DNA of 64,000 bases from Halogranum amylolyticum (GTDB taxonomy: Archaea; Halobacteriota; Halobacteria; Halobacteriales; Haloferacaceae), in contig NZ_FODV01000002.1 of NCBI RefSeq assembly GCF_900110465.1, positions 434,001 to 498,000 on the forward strand, written 5' to 3'. Below, one piece after another: positions 25,208 to 33,194 of the stretch (its first letter is position 1; each line of letters opens with the position of its first letter). Position numbers and translations under genes: made by a program. The notes under the pieces were generated by a model. It was given only the letters and a program-made list of their open reading frames with translations, ran no database searches and was not told the origin of the DNA.

Positions 25208-25434
25208 GTCGCCCAGTGCGTTCCCCGTCGCGACCGATCCGCCGACCTCTCGGTACGTGACGTTTCACAGAACTAGTTGGTTCCGTCCGCTGCGCTGAGA
25301 GCTGTCTCGGAAGTAGCTCGTTTCTGGTCCCACTGTTACGGAGTTCCGGCGGGATCCGACTGCCGGGCGTGCGGAACTCTTTACCAACCAGTTATCCGAC
25401 ACGCGGTCAAACCTCCACTCAGCGTGCTACTAGC

Positions 25435-26616
25435 ATGACTCGCCCTCCACTCCGATTCGACCGACGCACACTCGTCGCGCTCGTGCTCCTCGGCGTCGCG
25501 CTTCCCGCAGTCCTCTGGACGTCGGGGGGTGCGATAGGAGATACCAGCCCCTCGGTCGACGCGAACGTGACAGAGCGCTACCGCTCCGTCGATACGCTCA
25601 CTGGAACCCAGACAGTCGTGATGCGAACTAACGACACTGTCACGTCCCGGAACGTCGCCGACGTCACGCTCGTCCCCGGAACCGACCAGAGACGGGTTCG
25701 CTTCCGGAACGCGTCGGACCGACAGTACGAACTGCAGGTCTCGAACGGGTCGACGCTCTGGCTCCACGATACCGACCGAAACGCCGTGACCGCCATCGAG
25801 TTGACCGGACCGCCGACCGAGGGGACGGCCACTCGACTCCAACAGCTCGTCGCGGCTGCGGGACTGACCGACGACGCCGGTCGACCGCAATCCGTCGGCG
25901 TGTCGCCGTTACCCGCCCTGCCGCGACACGCCGGGGTCACCCCTCAATCCGACGCGAACAGTAGTTATGCCGTCGAGTTCGTCGAAACCGATACCGTCGG
26001 CGGGCGAGACGCGTACGTGCTCGACGTCTCCTCTGCGGCCAACCGGAGCGAGGCTCACTACCGACAGCGGCTGTGGGTCGACGCCGAACGGTTCTACCCA
26101 CTGCGCCAGCAGACGGCGTGGATCGACGACGGTACCCGACGGTCGGTGACGACCACGTACACGAACGTAACGTTCGACGCGCAGGTGTCGGCGGACGCGT
26201 TCCGCCCCGAGGTAGACGCCGACACGACGGTACGGCGGCCGGACACTCCCGACACTGAGTGGTACCGGAGTAGCGCCGACCTGGAGGCGCAGAGTTCGAT
26301 CTCGGTGCCGGAGCCGACTGTACCGCCCGCGTTCGAACTGGTCTACGCCACGCGAACGACCGGCCGAATCGACGGGGTCGGACTCCGATACGCCGCCGAC
26401 GGACGCGATCTCACGGTCGCGAAGTTCAGCTACACGCTCGACATCGACCCCGACGAGCGCGACGTGACGATCGACGGCCGGCCGGCGACCTTCGACTACG
26501 GGCCGACCACCTCGCTCTCGTGGAACTGTAACGGCTACGGCTACACCGTCCGAGGAACCGGCGTCGAGGCGGATCGCTTGACCGAAGTCGCCCGGTCAGT
26601 GGACTGTCGAGCCTGA
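25435..26616 (+). CDS. LolA/sigma-E-factor-like exported protein
   Basis: A 393-residue secreted protein. The N-terminus (residues about 12-32) has a hydrophobic signal or anchor, VALVLLGVALPAVLWTSGG. The rest resembles LolA-type haloarchaeal proteins, with YRSVDTLTGTQTVVMRTND, later AHYRQRLWVDAERFYPLRQQ and a C-terminal strand region. The motif of a Tyr-Arg-Ser before a strand and a lipid-binding-like half-barrel is the main evidence. The ATG at 25435 is chosen because the upstream part (from 25369) is polar and lacks features. It may carry lipids or sit at the cell surface. Its true role is unknown. Confidence 0.75.
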   Translation: MTRPPLRFDRRTLVALVLLGVALPAVLWTSGGAIGDTSPSVDANVTERYRSVDTLTGTQTVVMRTNDTVTSRNVADVTLVPGTDQRRVRFRNASDRQYELQVSNGSTLWLHDTDRNAVTAIELTGPPTEGTATRLQQLVAAAGLTDDAGRPQSVGVSPLPALPRHAGVTPQSDANSSYAVEFVETDTVGGRDAYVLDVSSAANRSEAHYRQRLWVDAERFYPLRQQTAWIDDGTRRSVTTTYTNVTFDAQVSADAFRPEVDADTTVRRPDTPDTEWYRSSADLEAQSSISVPEPTVPPAFELVYATRTTGRIDGVGLRYAADGRDLTVAKFSYTLDIDPDERDVTIDGRPATFDYGPTTSLSWNCNGYGYTVRGTGVEADRLTEVARSVDCRA

Positions 26617-26919
26617 GACCTCGCGAACTTCTGGGTCAGAAACTCGCCCCCTTTTTATATCATCCGCCGGCCCATCGGTCGAACTGCAATGGGGCCTCGC
26701 CGAGCCGAAGACGTGCTGCCCTTCCCGGTAGTATCGTGACGTGCCCTCTGACAGCGCACTCCGCCCCATTGTGGTCACTGCTGACGCATCAGCCCCTCCA
26801 AGGTATCGACGTACCGCTCCGACAGCCCGCCGTACTCCCGTCTCGAACCGGCCGCCGCGACCGTCCGTGTTCGAAACCCGTGGGCATATTAACCCGACAG
26901 GCAGTCGTTCGACCGAACC
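26617..26919 (+). other. Intergenic stretch with a possible 16-codon leaderless ORF
   Basis: This holds a strong TATA-like CTTTTTATATC (26651-26661) about 30 bases before an ATG at 26689. That ATG opens a 16-codon frame (MGPRRAEDVLPFPVVS) ending at 26739. No larger gene follows until the wHTH gene at 26920, which has its own CATATTA box. The transcript could therefore be a small protein or a noncoding RNA. Confidence 0.3.
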
Positions 26920-27291
26920 GTGAGTGAGGATCCGGCACTGGATGAGATTCTCGACATCCTCAGCGACGAGTACGCCCGGGACATCCTCGCAGCGACGAGT
27001 ATCAAACCCATGTCTGCACAACAGCTCGCCGACGAATGTGAGATGTCCAAACCGACGGTCTACCGCCGGGTGGAACAGCTACGAGCGTACGGTCTTCTCG
27101 ACGAACAGACCAAGGTCCAGACCAGTAACAACCACTACAGCGTCTACACGGCAACGCTCTCGGAGGTCTCTATCGAGTTGGACACCGGATCCTTCGAGGC
27201 GGCCGTGACGCGCACCGACGGCGACGCGTTTCCCGGAGAGGCGGAGAGCGACACCGCCGACCGCTTCACGAAGATGTGGGAGGACCTCTGA
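26920..27291 (+). CDS. ArsR-type winged-helix regulator
   Basis: A 123-residue wHTH protein. The DNA-binding part (residues about 8-75) includes EILDILSDEYARDILAATS, SAQQLADECEMSKPTVYRRV and EQLRAYGLLDEQTKV. The acidic C-terminus (SIELDTGSFEAAVTR) is like other haloarchaeal ArsR-like regulators without Cys metal sites. The GTG start at 26920 lies 32 bases after CATATTA. The DUF7521 membrane gene follows with one base between stop and start, a frequent pair in haloarchaea, and it probably forms an operon. The effector is unknown. Confidence 0.85.
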   Translation: MSEDPALDEILDILSDEYARDILAATSIKPMSAQQLADECEMSKPTVYRRVEQLRAYGLLDEQTKVQTSNNHYSVYTATLSEVSIELDTGSFEAAVTRTDGDAFPGEAESDTADRFTKMWEDL

Positions 27292-27292
27292 G

Positions 27293-27610
27293 ATGGCTCC
27301 CGTTCCCGTGGCCGCCGTCGTCGACTGGGTCATCGTCGCGCTCGCCCTCGGGTCGACGCTCGTCGGTAGCTACGTGGGATACCAGGCCTATCGCGGATAT
27401 CGTCGCCACGACAGCCGACCGATGCAGGCGCTCTCTCTGGGTCTGTTTCTCCTCACGGCCGTCGCGTTCAGCATCGCCTTCGTCGGCTCGCTGCTCCTCC
27501 GGGAGGGATATCTCGGTCTGCAGTATCAGCAACTGCTCACGCTCGTCACGCGACTGTTCCAGTTCCTCGGCGTCCTGTTGATCGCCTACTCGTTACATTC
27601 GCGAGCGTAG
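27293..27610 (+). CDS. DUF7521-type small membrane protein
   Basis: A 105-residue protein with three predicted membrane helices (residues about 8-28, 45-67 and 76-100). Visible pieces are GYQAYRGYRRHDSRPMQAL and LLIAYSLHSRA. It fits the DUF7521 proteins that accompany wHTH regulators in haloarchaea, with the same length and topology. The start is the ATG just after the regulator stop (TGAGATG). It may anchor or sense for the regulator, but no evidence is visible beyond linkage. Confidence 0.78.
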   Translation: MAPVPVAAVVDWVIVALALGSTLVGSYVGYQAYRGYRRHDSRPMQALSLGLFLLTAVAFSIAFVGSLLLREGYLGLQYQQLLTLVTRLFQFLGVLLIAYSLHSRA

Positions 27611-28047
27611 TTCGCTCGCGAGTCGGTGCGGACAGTGCTGCTTCCATCTCTCTCGGAGGTATCTCCGTGCCTGTGCACGGCGGAGCAGGTCTTCTCCTGC
27701 ATCCGTGTGAAACGTCTGGGCACCATATCTCGTCCGAGAGGCTCGGCACTCGTTCTTCAGCAGCCACAGCCCGACAGCAACGAGGGAAGCCTCAGCTGTC
27801 GTGCCGAATAGAGCGCGCGTCGAACACCAGTTGGACGTCGACGACCGTCCCTCGAACTCGAGTTCGGAGACGTATCGGGACCCGATCCGAGACCGTGGGC
27901 CGTGACAGTTGCAACCGCACGCATCCGAGATGGTTCGAGTTTCCGGACGGCCGCACTGAACGAGTCCGCATTGAATTCCCAGTCTGAGAGAATCGACTGC
28001 GCGGTTTATCCGCTACGAGCGCGTAGTACGTGTACGAGGAAGATATT
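27611..28047 (+). other. Intergenic stretch, no convincing gene
   Basis: About 435 bases lie between DUF7521 and the DUF2892 gene. A plus-strand frame ending at 27987 has a tail (RWFEFPDGRTERVRIEFPV) that looks protein-like, but the part before it is random in composition and no start or family is clear. It may be the remnant of a lost gene. GAAGATATT just before 28048 belongs to the next gene. Confidence 0.35.
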
Positions 28048-28326
28048 ATGAAGAAAAACGTCGGTGGCATGGACCGCACTGCTCGTCTCATCGTCGGGCC
28101 CCTCCTGGTCCTGACAGGAATCGCTGGCTACGCTGGCATGTTGGCCCTCGCAGTCGGCCCGTTACCCCAAGCGCTCACCTCGGTGGCCGTGTTCCTCATC
28201 GGAACGATACTACTGGTCACTGGACTCGTCCAGAAGTGCCCGTTAAATCGGGTCCTGGGGGTCAACACGTACCGTCGAGCGGAGACCGGGGAGTCGGACG
28301 TACAGGCCGTACCCAGCCAGAAGTAG
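28048..28326 (+). CDS. DUF2892 (YgaP-like) membrane protein
   Basis: A 92-residue protein with two membrane helices (residues about 14-34 and 41-64). The conserved start MKKNVGGMDRTARLIVGPLL and the tail CPLNRVLGVNT are the hallmarks of DUF2892, the membrane part of YgaP-type rhodanese proteins. Here no rhodanese domain is attached. I take the ATG at 28048 because of the MKKNVG family start, with GAGGAAG as a ribosome-binding site; a GTG six codons before is less likely. The gene stands alone. Confidence 0.88.
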   Translation: MKKNVGGMDRTARLIVGPLLVLTGIAGYAGMLALAVGPLPQALTSVAVFLIGTILLVTGLVQKCPLNRVLGVNTYRRAETGESDVQAVPSQK

Positions 28327-28636
28327 TCGGGTCCGCTTCGCGGACAGCGATACAACCCCGGCACAGCCAGTGACGGGGATCGGGCGATGGCTCGGAGAGC
28401 AAGCGAGAATATAATCTGTCAGACACAATCTTTTCTATTCAGCACACGACTTCTAACAAAGACCGGAGAAGTTGTCGCGACCGGCTCGAAGACGGAGACC
28501 GAGTCTGTGGTAGGAGTACCCCTCTACTAGTGGTCTCCCACAGACGTGAACAGCGAACCAGTTACGCTGAATTCGAGACCGGAACCGAAGCCGCCGATCG
28601 ACCGTCTCGAGCACCCGAAATCAGAGAGGCGTCTCT
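28327..28636. other. Intergenic stretch, convergent ends
   Basis: About 310 bases between the DUF2892 gene and the 3' end of the Bat-type regulator. The region is relatively AT rich around 28410-28460 (ATATAATC, TTTTCTATT), as expected near transcript ends. Nothing gene-like was found. Confidence 0.4.
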
Positions 28637-29362
28637 TCACTCCCGTTCCGTCACCGCCGTCTCGTCGAGGCTCGACGCCGCCGAGATGACCCGCTCCAAC
28701 ACCTTCTGTTCGCTCCGACGCAGGTTCTTCGAGGCGGCGGTCTTCGAGACGTCGAACTCCTCGGCGAGCGTTCCGAGCGTCGCATCTCGCGGCGTCTGGA
28801 AGTACCCCCCCTCGACGGCGCGTTCGAGCGTCTGCCGTTCCACCTCGGAGAGCGCCCGACAGCCGTCGAGCAGCTCCTTCGCCGGGTCGACGTTCTGGAC
28901 GATGTCGAGATAGTCGTCCAGCGAGGTGGCGTTGCGCGCCTCGACCGAGAAGTCGTTCTCGCGTTCGAGTTCCGCCAGCGCGTCGTCCGCCGCGTCGCCC
29001 GTGTCGAAGCCGACGTTCCACAGTTCGCTCCCCTCGCGGATGCGGAACGGCCCAGTGATGTAGCCGTCGTTCTCGCGGATGACCTTCATCGCGTTCGTCT
29101 GCTCGATGTCGGATTTGATGACGGCCGACTCCCCCTGTCGAGAGAGGAGGTCGAACTCGCGCATCCCCGTCTGTTCGCCCAGTGCACCCAGCCCGTTTGT
29201 CAACGCACCTCGGTCGTCTCCCTCGACGAGGATACGCGTCTCCAACGTCTCCCGGGCGGCGTTGAAGTCCCAGTGCATCGTGTAGAAGGAGACGTCGACG
29301 TCGTCGGTGACGGCGATGTACGGGCAGTCGTACTGCACCATATCCATCGTCAGAGAGATCAT
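28637..29362 (-). CDS. HTH-10 (Bat-type) transcription regulator
   Basis: A 241-residue protein. The N-terminal 150 residues resemble the bacterio-opsin-activator GAF/HTH-associated region (YDCPYIAVTDDVDVSFYTMH). The C-terminal HTH-10 domain (about 175-225) has ALSEVERQTLERAVEGGYFQ, TPRDATLGTLAEEFDVSKTA and ASKNLRRSEQKVL. It likely regulates a nearby target and is divergent from the 3-hydroxybutyrate dehydrogenase gene. I choose the ATG at 29360-29362, which lies about 29 bases after GATTAATTAC. An internal ATG five codons later (MDMVQYDCPY) is an alternative start. Confidence 0.88.
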   Translation of the reverse strand: MISLTMDMVQYDCPYIAVTDDVDVSFYTMHWDFNAARETLETRILVEGDDRGALTNGLGALGEQTGMREFDLLSRQGESAVIKSDIEQTNAMKVIRENDGYITGPFRIREGSELWNVGFDTGDAADDALAELERENDFSVEARNATSLDDYLDIVQNVDPAKELLDGCRALSEVERQTLERAVEGGYFQTPRDATLGTLAEEFDVSKTAASKNLRRSEQKVLERVISAASSLDETAVTERE

Positions 29363-29422
29363 AGCTACGTGCTACTCACTCACAATGCGTAATTAATCGT
29401 GTGGTACGTGCCGCGCGACTTA

Positions 29423-29446
29423 ACATATCAACCCGCCGTTTTTCGC
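29423..29446 (+). promoter_or_regulatory. Promoter element shared with the symporter operon (copy 2)
   Basis: ACATATCAACC, two variable bases, CCGTTTTTCGC. This repeats the element at 22398-22421 with two mismatches. It overlaps the predicted TATA region (TTAACATA), and the ATG of the dehydrogenase lies 23 bases after its end. The divergent Bat-type regulator is a possible binder. Confidence 0.55.
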
Positions 29447-29468
29447 TCGTTCGTCACCTCTCTCGAGT

Positions 29469-30338
29469 ATGTCCCACGACACCGACTCCGAGCATCTCAC
29501 CGCGCCGACGTTCGATCCCGACGACGTCCTCGTCGTCGACGACGACCACTTCACGACCGACACAGTCGCCGTCGTCACGGGCGGCGGCTCCGGCATCGGC
29601 CGCGCGACCGTGCTCGCGCTGGCGACGAACGGACTAACGGTCGTCGCCACCGACGTCGACGACGAGGGACTCGACGGCACCGTCGAGAAAGCCGCCGAGT
29701 TCGACCTCACCGGGACGGTCGAGACGGTCACCGCCGACCTGACCGACGATGAGGAGGTGGAGGGGATCGTCGAGGAGGCGGCCACGTTCGGCGACGTCCG
29801 CTATCTGGCGAACGTCGCCGGTCTCCAGCATATCGACCCCATCGACGAGTTCCCGATGGAGCAGTACGATCTGATGCACGACGTGATGCTCCGAGCGCCG
29901 CTGAAGCTCTCGCAGCTCGTCATCCCACACATCCGCGAGACCGACGACGGCGTCGGCGCGATCGGCAACATGGCGTCGGTCCACGGCCATTACGTCACCT
30001 CCGACAAGGTCGCCTACAACGTCTCGAAGTTCGGCCTGCGCGGGCTCACCCAGTCTATCGCCGCCGAGGGTGACGGGGACCTCCGCGCCTTCTCCGTCAG
30101 CACGGGCTACGTGAAGACGCCGCTCGTCACGGACCAGATCCCCGACACCGCCGAACAGCGCGGGATCAGCGTCGACGAAGTCGTCGAGGACGTGATGCTC
30201 GGCCAGTCGCGAACGAAGGAGATGATGACGCCGACGGAGGTCGGCAACCTGTTCGTCTTCGGCTTCTCGAAGCACGGGAAACATCTGAACGGCGGCGACC
30301 TGACGTTCGACGGCGGGATGACGTTCACCTACGAGTGA
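29469..30338 (+). CDS. bdhA: 3-hydroxybutyrate dehydrogenase (SDR family)
   Basis: A 289-residue short-chain dehydrogenase. After an extra N-terminal arm of about 35 residues comes VVTGGGSGIGRA (NAD-binding), NVAGLQHIDPIDEFP, the catalytic Ser in NMASVHG, and Y-x-x-x-K as YNVSK near residue 183. The C-terminal part (TGYVKTPLVTDQIPDTAEQRG then DEVVEDVML) is typical of 3-hydroxybutyrate dehydrogenases, which interconvert 3-hydroxybutyrate and acetoacetate. Convergence with atoE and the divergent regulator support a role in short-chain acid or PHA-related metabolism. Another SDR specificity cannot be excluded. Confidence 0.82.
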   Translation: MSHDTDSEHLTAPTFDPDDVLVVDDDHFTTDTVAVVTGGGSGIGRATVLALATNGLTVVATDVDDEGLDGTVEKAAEFDLTGTVETVTADLTDDEEVEGIVEEAATFGDVRYLANVAGLQHIDPIDEFPMEQYDLMHDVMLRAPLKLSQLVIPHIRETDDGVGAIGNMASVHGHYVTSDKVAYNVSKFGLRGLTQSIAAEGDGDLRAFSVSTGYVKTPLVTDQIPDTAEQRGISVDEVVEDVMLGQSRTKEMMTPTEVGNLFVFGFSKHGKHLNGGDLTFDGGMTFTYE

Positions 30339-31778
30339 CTACATCGGCAGGAACGTCACGCCGACGAGGACGATGCCACCGACGCCCAACAGCACTAGCA
30401 CGCAGTAGCCCATGATGTCGCGAACGGAGAGGCCGCTGATCGCCAGGAGCGGGATCGCCCAGAACGGCTGGATCATGTTCGTCCAGGCGTCGCCCCACGC
30501 CGCGGCCATCGCGACGCGGGGAACGCTGGTGCCGCTGGCTTTCGCGGCCGTCACGAGCGTCTCGCCGATGACGGCCCACTCGCCGCCGCCGCTCGGGACG
30601 AACACGTTGACGACGCCGGCCGTGAGGAAGGCGATGGCGGGGAGGAAGAAGCCCTCCGGCGACAGTTGGACCATCCCCTCTGCGATCTGCGTCGCGAGAC
30701 TCGTCGATCCCTCGGGCGCGTAGGCCATGATCCCCATGATGCCGGCGTAGAACGGGAACTGGAGGATGATCCCCCAGACGTTCTCGACGGCCTCCTTGAC
30801 GGCCTCGATGTAGGCGGCGGCCGACCCGTGGAGCAGGAGACCGAGAAAGAGGAGGGTGAAGTTGACGATGTTCAGATCGAGGTTGTTCCACGGCATGACG
30901 CCGTCGGCGACACCGGCGAGGAAGTAGAGGACGACCGCCGTCAGTCCCACGAGACCGACGACGACGCCGAGCGCAGTCGACCGTTCGATGCGGTCGGCGA
31001 ACGTCGCGTCCGCCCTCGAGGCGCTCGTCGGGGTCGCCGTCTCGCCGCCGTCGGCGGCGGTGTCGAGGTCGGCGGGGTCGATCGGCGTCTTCTCGTCGTC
31101 GCGCGCGGGGTACATCAGCGCGAACAGCGCCGGCAGGAACAGAAACGAGACCACCGCGAAGAGCACGAGGTTCAGCGGCGTGAAGATCGTCGCGGCGGTG
31201 CCGATCGTCGACTCTAGAACGCCCGCTTCCAGCAGGAAGTTGCCGTCGTCGGGGCTGGAGTTCAACACGAGCGGGATCGACCCCGCGAGCCCGCCGTGCC
31301 AGACGACGAACCCGGAGTACGCGCCGGCGACGACGATAGGGAAGTCGATGCCGCGCAGCTCGTTGGCGACCTTCTGTGCGAAGAGCCCGCCGACTACGAG
31401 GCCGAGTCCCCAGTGGACGAACGAGGCGGTCGCGGCGACGACCGGGACGAACGCGGCGGCGCTCCGCTCGCTCGACGGCAGTGTCGCGAGACGCGACAGG
31501 AGGTCGTCGACGACGCTCGTCTGCGCGAGAGCGTACCCGGTCGTCAGAACGAGCGTCATCTGCATCGCGAAGGAGAGCAGGTTCCAGAACCCGCCGTACC
31601 AGCCGGTCGTGAGGATCGACCGGGCGTGCGCGAGCGTCGACCCTTGTGGCTCCACGAAGACGAACGCCATCCCGTAGGTGACGAACGTCAGGAGGATCGC
31701 GAACAGGAACGCCTCGGGAAGAAACCGTTCGACCAGTCGTGAACTCCCCTCCGCCATCCGACGGACGATGTTTGCCAT
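30339..31778 (-). CDS. atoE: AtoE-type short-chain fatty acid transporter
   Basis: A 479-residue transporter with about 11-12 membrane helices in the AtoE family of short-chain fatty acid uptake proteins. Characteristic pieces are RLVERFLPEAFLFAILLTFV at the N-terminus, ASFVHWGLGLVVGGLFAQKV, PFYAGIMGIM, VNVFVPSGGGEWAVIGE and DAWTNMIQPFWAIPLLAI. It converges with bdhA with no space between stops. Butyrate, acetoacetate or 3-hydroxybutyrate are plausible substrates. The ATG at 31778 gives the expected length. Upstream (about 31803-31815) CATATTTTTAT could be its TATA box. Confidence 0.88.
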   Translation of the reverse strand: MANIVRRMAEGSSRLVERFLPEAFLFAILLTFVTYGMAFVFVEPQGSTLAHARSILTTGWYGGFWNLLSFAMQMTLVLTTGYALAQTSVVDDLLSRLATLPSSERSAAAFVPVVAATASFVHWGLGLVVGGLFAQKVANELRGIDFPIVVAGAYSGFVVWHGGLAGSIPLVLNSSPDDGNFLLEAGVLESTIGTAATIFTPLNLVLFAVVSFLFLPALFALMYPARDDEKTPIDPADLDTAADGGETATPTSASRADATFADRIERSTALGVVVGLVGLTAVVLYFLAGVADGVMPWNNLDLNIVNFTLLFLGLLLHGSAAAYIEAVKEAVENVWGIILQFPFYAGIMGIMAYAPEGSTSLATQIAEGMVQLSPEGFFLPAIAFLTAGVVNVFVPSGGGEWAVIGETLVTAAKASGTSVPRVAMAAAWGDAWTNMIQPFWAIPLLAISGLSVRDIMGYCVLVLLGVGGIVLVGVTFLPM

Positions 31779-31975
31779 GGATGCGGATAGCTGTCGCCTA
31801 GTCGTTCATAAAAATATGGCATAGGACCGCGCAGCCGACAGCGAAGCGACACGGCGTGACCGCCCGAGAGACGGGGAGACAGATGGCTCTGGTGACGACG
31901 GCCTGCTGCCCGGAGGGGGCGTTCGCCGGCGTCGTCACTCAGATGTGTGGATGGCCGGAGAAAACGCGGTACGGG

Positions 31976-32335
31976 TTATGCGAGAACCTCGAATGCAGCT
32001 GCGTTTCCGGTCACGTGGACGCCGTTGGTCTGCGTGATCGAGACGATGCTCGCGTCGGCCAGTTTCGGCAGGTGGGTGTGGTGCAGCGAGACGAGGACGC
32101 GCTCGAAGCGGTCTTCGGGCACTTCCTCACGACTCGTTCCGAACTCCTCGGCGGCGACGGCTTCGGCCAGCTCGTCTATCTCCATCGTCGAGTCACGGTC
32201 GCGGAGACACGTCAGCACGGCGCGGCGGCGGGCGTTCGCGAACACGTCGCTGGCGGTCTCGGCGGGGATGTCCGCGTCGAGGTCGTCGTCGGTCGTTGCG
32301 ATGGTGAACGTGCTTCCTCTGTCTTCAACGCTCAT
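31976..32335 (-). CDS. DUF7344-type winged-helix protein
   Basis: A 119-residue regulator with the DUF7344 domain (residues about 28-115): DVFANARRRAVLTCLRDRDS, then MEIDELAEAVAAEEFGTSRE and LVSLHHTHLPKLADASIVSI. These small haloarchaeal wHTH proteins are thought to bind DNA, but targets are unknown. The ATG at 32333-32335 lies about 28 bases after CGCTATACC, as for a leaderless mRNA. An earlier ATG adds four residues. It stands alone between atoE and the DUF6663 gene. Confidence 0.85.
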   Translation of the reverse strand: MSVEDRGSTFTIATTDDDLDADIPAETASDVFANARRRAVLTCLRDRDSTMEIDELAEAVAAEEFGTSREEVPEDRFERVLVSLHHTHLPKLADASIVSITQTNGVHVTGNAAAFEVLA

Positions 32336-32484
32336 ACATGGTGGCATACACGGAGTAGGTATAGCGTGTTTGCCAAAACAGATAGGTGCGAAATCCGAGG
32401 CGGCCGAATCACGGCGTTAGAATGCTGTCCGGACGGTTTCGTCGATTTAGTTTAAATACCCCCACCTCCCGCAGGACGACGAAC

Positions 32485-33102
32485 TCACTCCCGGGGACAG
32501 TCGTACGTGTCGCGGACGGTCTCCGCCAGGATCCCCTCGGCTCGGAAGACGATGTAGACGAGTACGAACGGTTCGTCGGCGGGGCGCATCACGAACACCT
32601 CGCGGGGGCCCTCGTCGTCGCGGTTCTCGTTCACGCGCTGGACGAGCGGTTCCAGCGGGCGGGTGCCGCTACGGAACTCCTCGAACAGGTCGCGTGCGCC
32701 CGACTGCTTCGCGAAGACGTAGAGGACGCCGTTAGCCGCGCCGTCGGTGTCGTAGGTGACGCGGGAGTTCATCCCTTCGCCCTCGGCCTCGGCGGTCTGC
32801 CACGTCTCGCGGGCGGCCTCGAAGACGCCTGTGACGCCGTCGACGAACTCGATGCGACTCCGACTGTCGACGTCGACCGACGCGAACCGGGCCGTCCCGT
32901 CGTTCCAGGCGAGCGACGCGTCGACGACGTAGCCGGGGCGGAGATCGTCGACGGCGGTGTCGTCGACGCCCGCGAGATCGTCGTCGTCACCGTCGGTGCG
33001 GACGTACGTCGGCTCGAACGTTTCGAGGTCGATGAGCAGCAGCTCCGGTCGCTCGCGGGGGCTGTCGAGGACGCGGAACCGGCCGCTCGTGGTCAGTTCC
33101 AT
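32485..33102 (-). CDS. DUF6663-type protein
   Basis: A 205-residue acidic soluble protein beginning MELTTSGRFRVLDSPRERPE. Other visible segments are LLIDLETFEPTYV, PGYVVDASLAWNDGTARFAS, EGEGMNSRVTYDTDGAANGV and EPFVLVYIVFRAEGILAETV. These are the blocks of DUF6663, a haloarchaeal family without known activity. I use the ATG at 33100-33102, since the longer frame runs antisense through the divergent gene. It shares a short promoter region with the CNNM/CBS protein. Confidence 0.8.
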   Translation of the reverse strand: MELTTSGRFRVLDSPRERPELLLIDLETFEPTYVRTDGDDDDLAGVDDTAVDDLRPGYVVDASLAWNDGTARFASVDVDSRSRIEFVDGVTGVFEAARETWQTAEAEGEGMNSRVTYDTDGAANGVLYVFAKQSGARDLFEEFRSGTRPLEPLVQRVNENRDDEGPREVFVMRPADEPFVLVYIVFRAEGILAETVRDTYDCPRE

Positions 33103-33194
33103 AGCTGCCGGTAACCGTCGCGGCCGCTTAAGCCGGGCGGTCCGGCCTCGACCGTTGGGCAAGGAACTATGTCCCGCTCTCCGAATGAGGTGGC

